Origin: Prevotella sp. 10(H)
GTDB taxonomy: Bacteria > Bacteroidota > Bacteroidia > Bacteroidales > Dysgonomonadaceae
Reading direction: 5' to 3'
DNA: 64,000 nucleotides
NCBI RefSeq assembly: GCF_000711235.1
Contig: NZ_JOMI01000007.1
Coordinates: forward strand, 124,001 to 188,000
Each line of letters begins with the position of its first letter. The first letter of the stretch is position 1. The notes beneath the pieces are model-generated. The model ran no database searches. It had not been told where the DNA came from and worked only from the letters and a program-made list of their open reading frames with translations. The position numbers were made by a program, and so were the translations under genes. Below, piece after piece: positions 60,964 through 64,000 of the stretch.

Positions 60964-63900
60964 TTATTTATTGTTATAATATTTTTGTAAAAGTTCCGGC
61001 CTGAATTTCTGCATCAGTCCACCTATCTGTCCTATTTTTGCTTCTGCGTCTTTTCTTGCAGAAGTGTCGCCTTCCGACATATACATTCCTCTCATTGTGA
61101 TACGCATCAGGTAATCGAGCGGATGACTTCGGTCATTGAAACTCACCCTGTTGTTAAGGAATATTTCCGTACTGGAAGTCACTTTATCCAGATAGTCATT
61201 ATATCTCTCAGCATCATAACGCTGATATGTATCCAATATTTGTATTTCCGTATTCATTAACTCCCTGATTTCGGAAGTACAGTTTATCATCAGGTCTTGT
61301 TTCATGCTCTTATACCACTGCAGGCTGCCGTCTACCTTGTAAAGAATCTCATCTATTACTTTACGGGCTTTTTCAGTTTCACCGAGTTCGTAATACGCAT
61401 CGGCAAAAGCTACTGATTCTCCACCGCGTGGAACTGTGTTGGCCGGAATAGCTTCCATACATCTGTCGAGTGCCTGAAGCGCCTTATCTTTCTTACCTTC
61501 AATGAGTAATGCATTTATCAGCCTGTCGAACATCAGGCGGAATGTACGGCACATTCTCAGGTTGTTTTCGTCCAGATAAACTTTAGGATTCTCAATACCG
61601 CCCCATTTGTATTTGTTCACCATGTTGTCGAACATAACTTCAGTATTGACTCCGGTGCTGTCGATCACACCCGGGGTTATACGGTAATTGATACCTTCGA
61701 GCATAGACTGGTTAGTAAGTCTCAATGGCGCTTCACCGATTGTCACAGCATGATATATAGGGCGTTTCCAATCGTCTTTATTGATATTGTAAAGCATATC
61801 CATTATCATCATCTCCTGACGATAAATACCACCTTTGTTGTCACCGAGATTGATTACGAATTCAGGCTGAGGTGTAGTACCCATCGCCTTCCAGTCTACT
61901 TTGGACTCGTCGATAGACATTTTAAATATGCTGGACGGTATGATAACACCATTGTCGATATACGGATTACGCGGAGCATAATTATCCATTGTCTTCATAA
62001 TATTAAGTGCATCAGCCATTTCCATCGTATCTTTAAATACTTGCGTATCGTAATAGTCAGAATAATTGATTCTTCCCGCCCATGCAGAAGATTCTTTCGA
62101 GCCCTGCAGATCGCGTGTCAATAACCGTTCTATATCGCGTTTGGTGAATACGTATGCCGATTGTCCTTTATCGCCGTGGTAACGGTCTTCTTCCCAGTCA
62201 ATAGGCAACGCAGGTGAATCGTAAGCCTGACGGCGCATCTGGTCTACATACCAGTCGGTTTGCAGATAACTCAGGTTACATACACGCACATCGGTCCGGA
62301 ACCCTTCTACTTCCTGTGCATACCACAATGGGAATGTATCGTTATCTCCCATTGAGAATAATATACTGTTAGGTTCGCATCCTCGCAGATAATTCATCCC
62401 GAAGTCGCGCATGGTATATCTGTCCGAACGGTCATGGTCGTCCCAGTTTTGTCCGGCCATCTGTATCGGTACAAATAATGTTACAACGGCGGCAACTGCT
62501 GCTGCAGGTGTTTCCGGCAATACCTTTCGGAGAAGACGGGCTAAAAAAGCCACCCCGAATCCGATCCATATACAGAACGCATAGAACGACCCTGCATATG
62601 CATAGTCACGTTCGCGCGGTTCGAATGGCTGCTGATTCAAATAAACGATAATGGCAATACCTGTCATAAAGAACAACATGAAGGTAACTAAGAATTGTTG
62701 CTCGCCTTTCTTACCTCTTGTCAACTGATATACAATACCCAGTATACCGAGTATCAAAGGCAACAGATAATATTTATTGTGTCCTTTATTGTCTGCAATA
62801 TCCGGAGGAAGATTGTCCTGTGGCCCGCGTCCGAGCATTTCGTCTACAAAGCCGATACCTGTGATCCAATTCCCGTTTGTAGGCCCGCCGGTAGCCTGTA
62901 TGTCGTTCTGACGGCCGGAGAAGTTCCACATGAAATAACGGAAGTACATGAAATCCAATTGGTAATCGAAGAAGAATTTCAGGTTTTCGAACATGGTAGG
63001 CGGTACGGATGTGTCTTTTATGCCGGCCCATATCTGATATCCGAGCAGATGCCTGTCTTCCGAAGAAGAATACATGCGCGGAAACAACATTGTATTTGTA
63101 TATCCGTATGTAGGTATAGTACCTGTCACTACATATTCGTCTTTCTGGTCTGGTGATTTTTTTACCACCTTATCGAATGTTTGTTTTTCACTTACAGGCG
63201 GTTCGAGGCGTCCGGTAGCCGGATCTCTTTTCTCGGTAGAAGCGTATGTCTTACCGTAGAATAATGGTCTGTCACCATATTGCTCACGGTTCAGATAACT
63301 TGCCAGTGTAAATACATTCTCAGGCGAGTTCTGATCCATAGGAGTATTAGCTATAGAGCGGATAGGGATAAGTGCAAAAGAAGAATATCCTATCAATATG
63401 ACCATCAGGCAAAGGACAGTTGTATTTAGAAATCTGAAATTGATTTTTTTATTTATAAACAGGAATGCGATAAGGCCTCCCATCAGTACTATCCACAATA
63501 AGGCATTGTCGCCGATAAGGGTAACACCGCTTAATGTCATACAGATGATAAACGCTACTTTCGCACGTGTCATACTTCCTTTCTTTGAAAGCGTTTCGTA
63601 TAAAGCCCATATAATGGATATGACAACAAGCAGGATATATGCCAGCGAACCGGAATTGTAAGAGAATCCGAATCCGTTAACAAACAGTTTTTCGAACCAT
63701 GCACCTACTTTTGTAAAGCCCGGAATGATACCGTACATCAGTATGACTACAAGGAAAAGCGAGCCGATTAAAGAAAGCAGAGTACCTTTGACGTTAACAT
63801 CTTTAGCCTTCTTGAAATAATATACCAGTACAATGGCAGGGATACAAAGCAAGTTGAGCAAGTGGACGCCGATAGATAATCCCATTGCATACGCTATAAT

Positions 63901-64000
63901 AATGAGCCATTTGTCAGAGCCTTCCTTGTCTGCGCGGTTCTCCCATTTCAGTATGAGCCAGAAAACCAAGGCAGTGAACATTGATGAATAGGCATATACC
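60964..64000 (-). CDS. DUF2723 membrane protein, 5' end outside window
   Basis: This frame runs open through the window edge (the six codons upstream of the Met at 63981 read VYAYSS), so at least 1011 residues are seen and the N-terminus is missing. It has about ten membrane segments in its first half (to about residue 520 of the visible part), a motif FEPRERDYAYAGSFYAF near 470, and a soluble C-terminal part with TPR-like helices (about 850-920, DKALQALDRCMEAIP and ELGETEKARKVIDEIL). This fits DUF2723 proteins, which are related to protein O-mannosyltransferases and common in Bacteroidota. A role in protein O-glycosylation is plausible but inferred. Confidence 0.88.
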   Translation of the reverse strand, partial: VYAYSSMFTALVFWLILKWENRADKEGSDKWLIIIAYAMGLSIGVHLLNLLCIPAIVLVYYFKKAKDVNVKGTLLSLIGSLFLVVILMYGIIPGFTKVGAWFEKLFVNGFGFSYNSGSLAYILLVVISIIWALYETLSKKGSMTRAKVAFIICMTLSGVTLIGDNALLWIVLMGGLIAFLFINKKINFRFLNTTVLCLMVILIGYSSFALIPIRSIANTPMDQNSPENVFTLASYLNREQYGDRPLFYGKTYASTEKRDPATGRLEPPVSEKQTFDKVVKKSPDQKDEYVVTGTIPTYGYTNTMLFPRMYSSSEDRHLLGYQIWAGIKDTSVPPTMFENLKFFFDYQLDFMYFRYFMWNFSGRQNDIQATGGPTNGNWITGIGFVDEMLGRGPQDNLPPDIADNKGHNKYYLLPLILGILGIVYQLTRGKKGEQQFLVTFMLFFMTGIAIIVYLNQQPFEPRERDYAYAGSFYAFCIWIGFGVAFLARLLRKVLPETPAAAVAAVVTLFVPIQMAGQNWDDHDRSDRYTMRDFGMNYLRGCEPNSILFSMGDNDTFPLWYAQEVEGFRTDVRVCNLSYLQTDWYVDQMRRQAYDSPALPIDWEEDRYHGDKGQSAYVFTKRDIERLLTRDLQGSKESSAWAGRINYSDYYDTQVFKDTMEMADALNIMKTMDNYAPRNPYIDNGVIIPSSIFKMSIDESKVDWKAMGTTPQPEFVINLGDNKGGIYRQEMMIMDMLYNINKDDWKRPIYHAVTIGEAPLRLTNQSMLEGINYRITPGVIDSTGVNTEVMFDNMVNKYKWGGIENPKVYLDENNLRMCRTFRLMFDRLINALLIEGKKDKALQALDRCMEAIPANTVPRGGESVAFADAYYELGETEKARKVIDEILYKVDGSLQWYKSMKQDLMINCTSEIRELMNTEIQILDTYQRYDAERYNDYLDKVTSSTEIFLNNRVSFNDRSHPLDYLMRITMRGMYMSEGDTSARKDAEAKIGQIGGLMQKFRPELLQKYYNNK

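Overview
The window comes from a Bacteroidales-type member of the Bacteroidota, possibly Dysgonomonas or a close relative (genus is inference only). The evidence is AT-rich DNA, more than 20 copies of the phylum's -7 promoter box TAnnTTTG in front of genes on both strands, and lineage-typical genes: serine palmitoyltransferase, GldH, a T9SS-type sorting domain, DUF5020, DUF3836, DUF4295, and the trp order B-E-G-D-C-F-A. Almost everything is chromosomal core. I see one tRNA (Pro, UGG), no rRNA, no CRISPR array and no intact insertion sequence.

Layout. 1-408 has no convincing gene and may hold an IS end remnant. 0.4-12.5 kb: mnmE with tRNA-Pro, a DUF5020 barrel plus NCS2 purine permease, a GH2 hydrolase, a uridine phosphorylase-SanA-porin-DUF4269 operon, a TIM-barrel protein, rlmH, and a TetR-fabG pair with a palindromic operator. 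13-24 kb: pyrG-yidC, twin DUF3836 genes, a GT14 transferase, folK, groES-groEL and two TlpA-like lipoproteins. 24-32 kb: holB-ricT-gldH, and an envelope/isoprenoid operon of a degenerate M23 protein, dxr, rseP and metF. 32-43.5 kb: serine palmitoyltransferase, a T9SS-sorted PKD protein with an unknown outer-membrane partner, gapA, a GC-rich structured element, rpmB-rpmG-DUF4295, ftsY-rimO, and two HU proteins, the second fused to a membrane segment and LysM. 43.5-48.6 kb: a small surface-glycan locus (LicD, GT2, flippase, phosphoethanolamine transferase). 48.8-59.2 kb: the trp operon. 59.3-64 kb: a phosphoesterase, a polysaccharide deacetylase and a large DUF2723 protein cut by the window edge.

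The trp operon is the most interesting part. A transcript starting near 59.2 kb encodes a 19-residue leader peptide with three consecutive Trp codons, followed by mutually exclusive antiterminator and terminator hairpins: a complete ribosome-mediated attenuator. Inside the operon, between trpB and trpE, a four-helix-bundle (S23/TIGR02436) gene is flanked by 32-nt inverted repeats built of a heptamer (AGCYNNT). Two gene-less hairpin copies of the same ends lie before trpG and trpD, and a solo arm lies near holB. The repeats end 8 nt before the start codons of trpE, trpG and trpD, and one arm encodes the last four residues and stop codon of TrpB. This looks like a small mobile element with MITE-like derivatives that has colonised operon junctions. 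The operon also carries trpB2, a secreted SH3-like protein and an MFS transporter.
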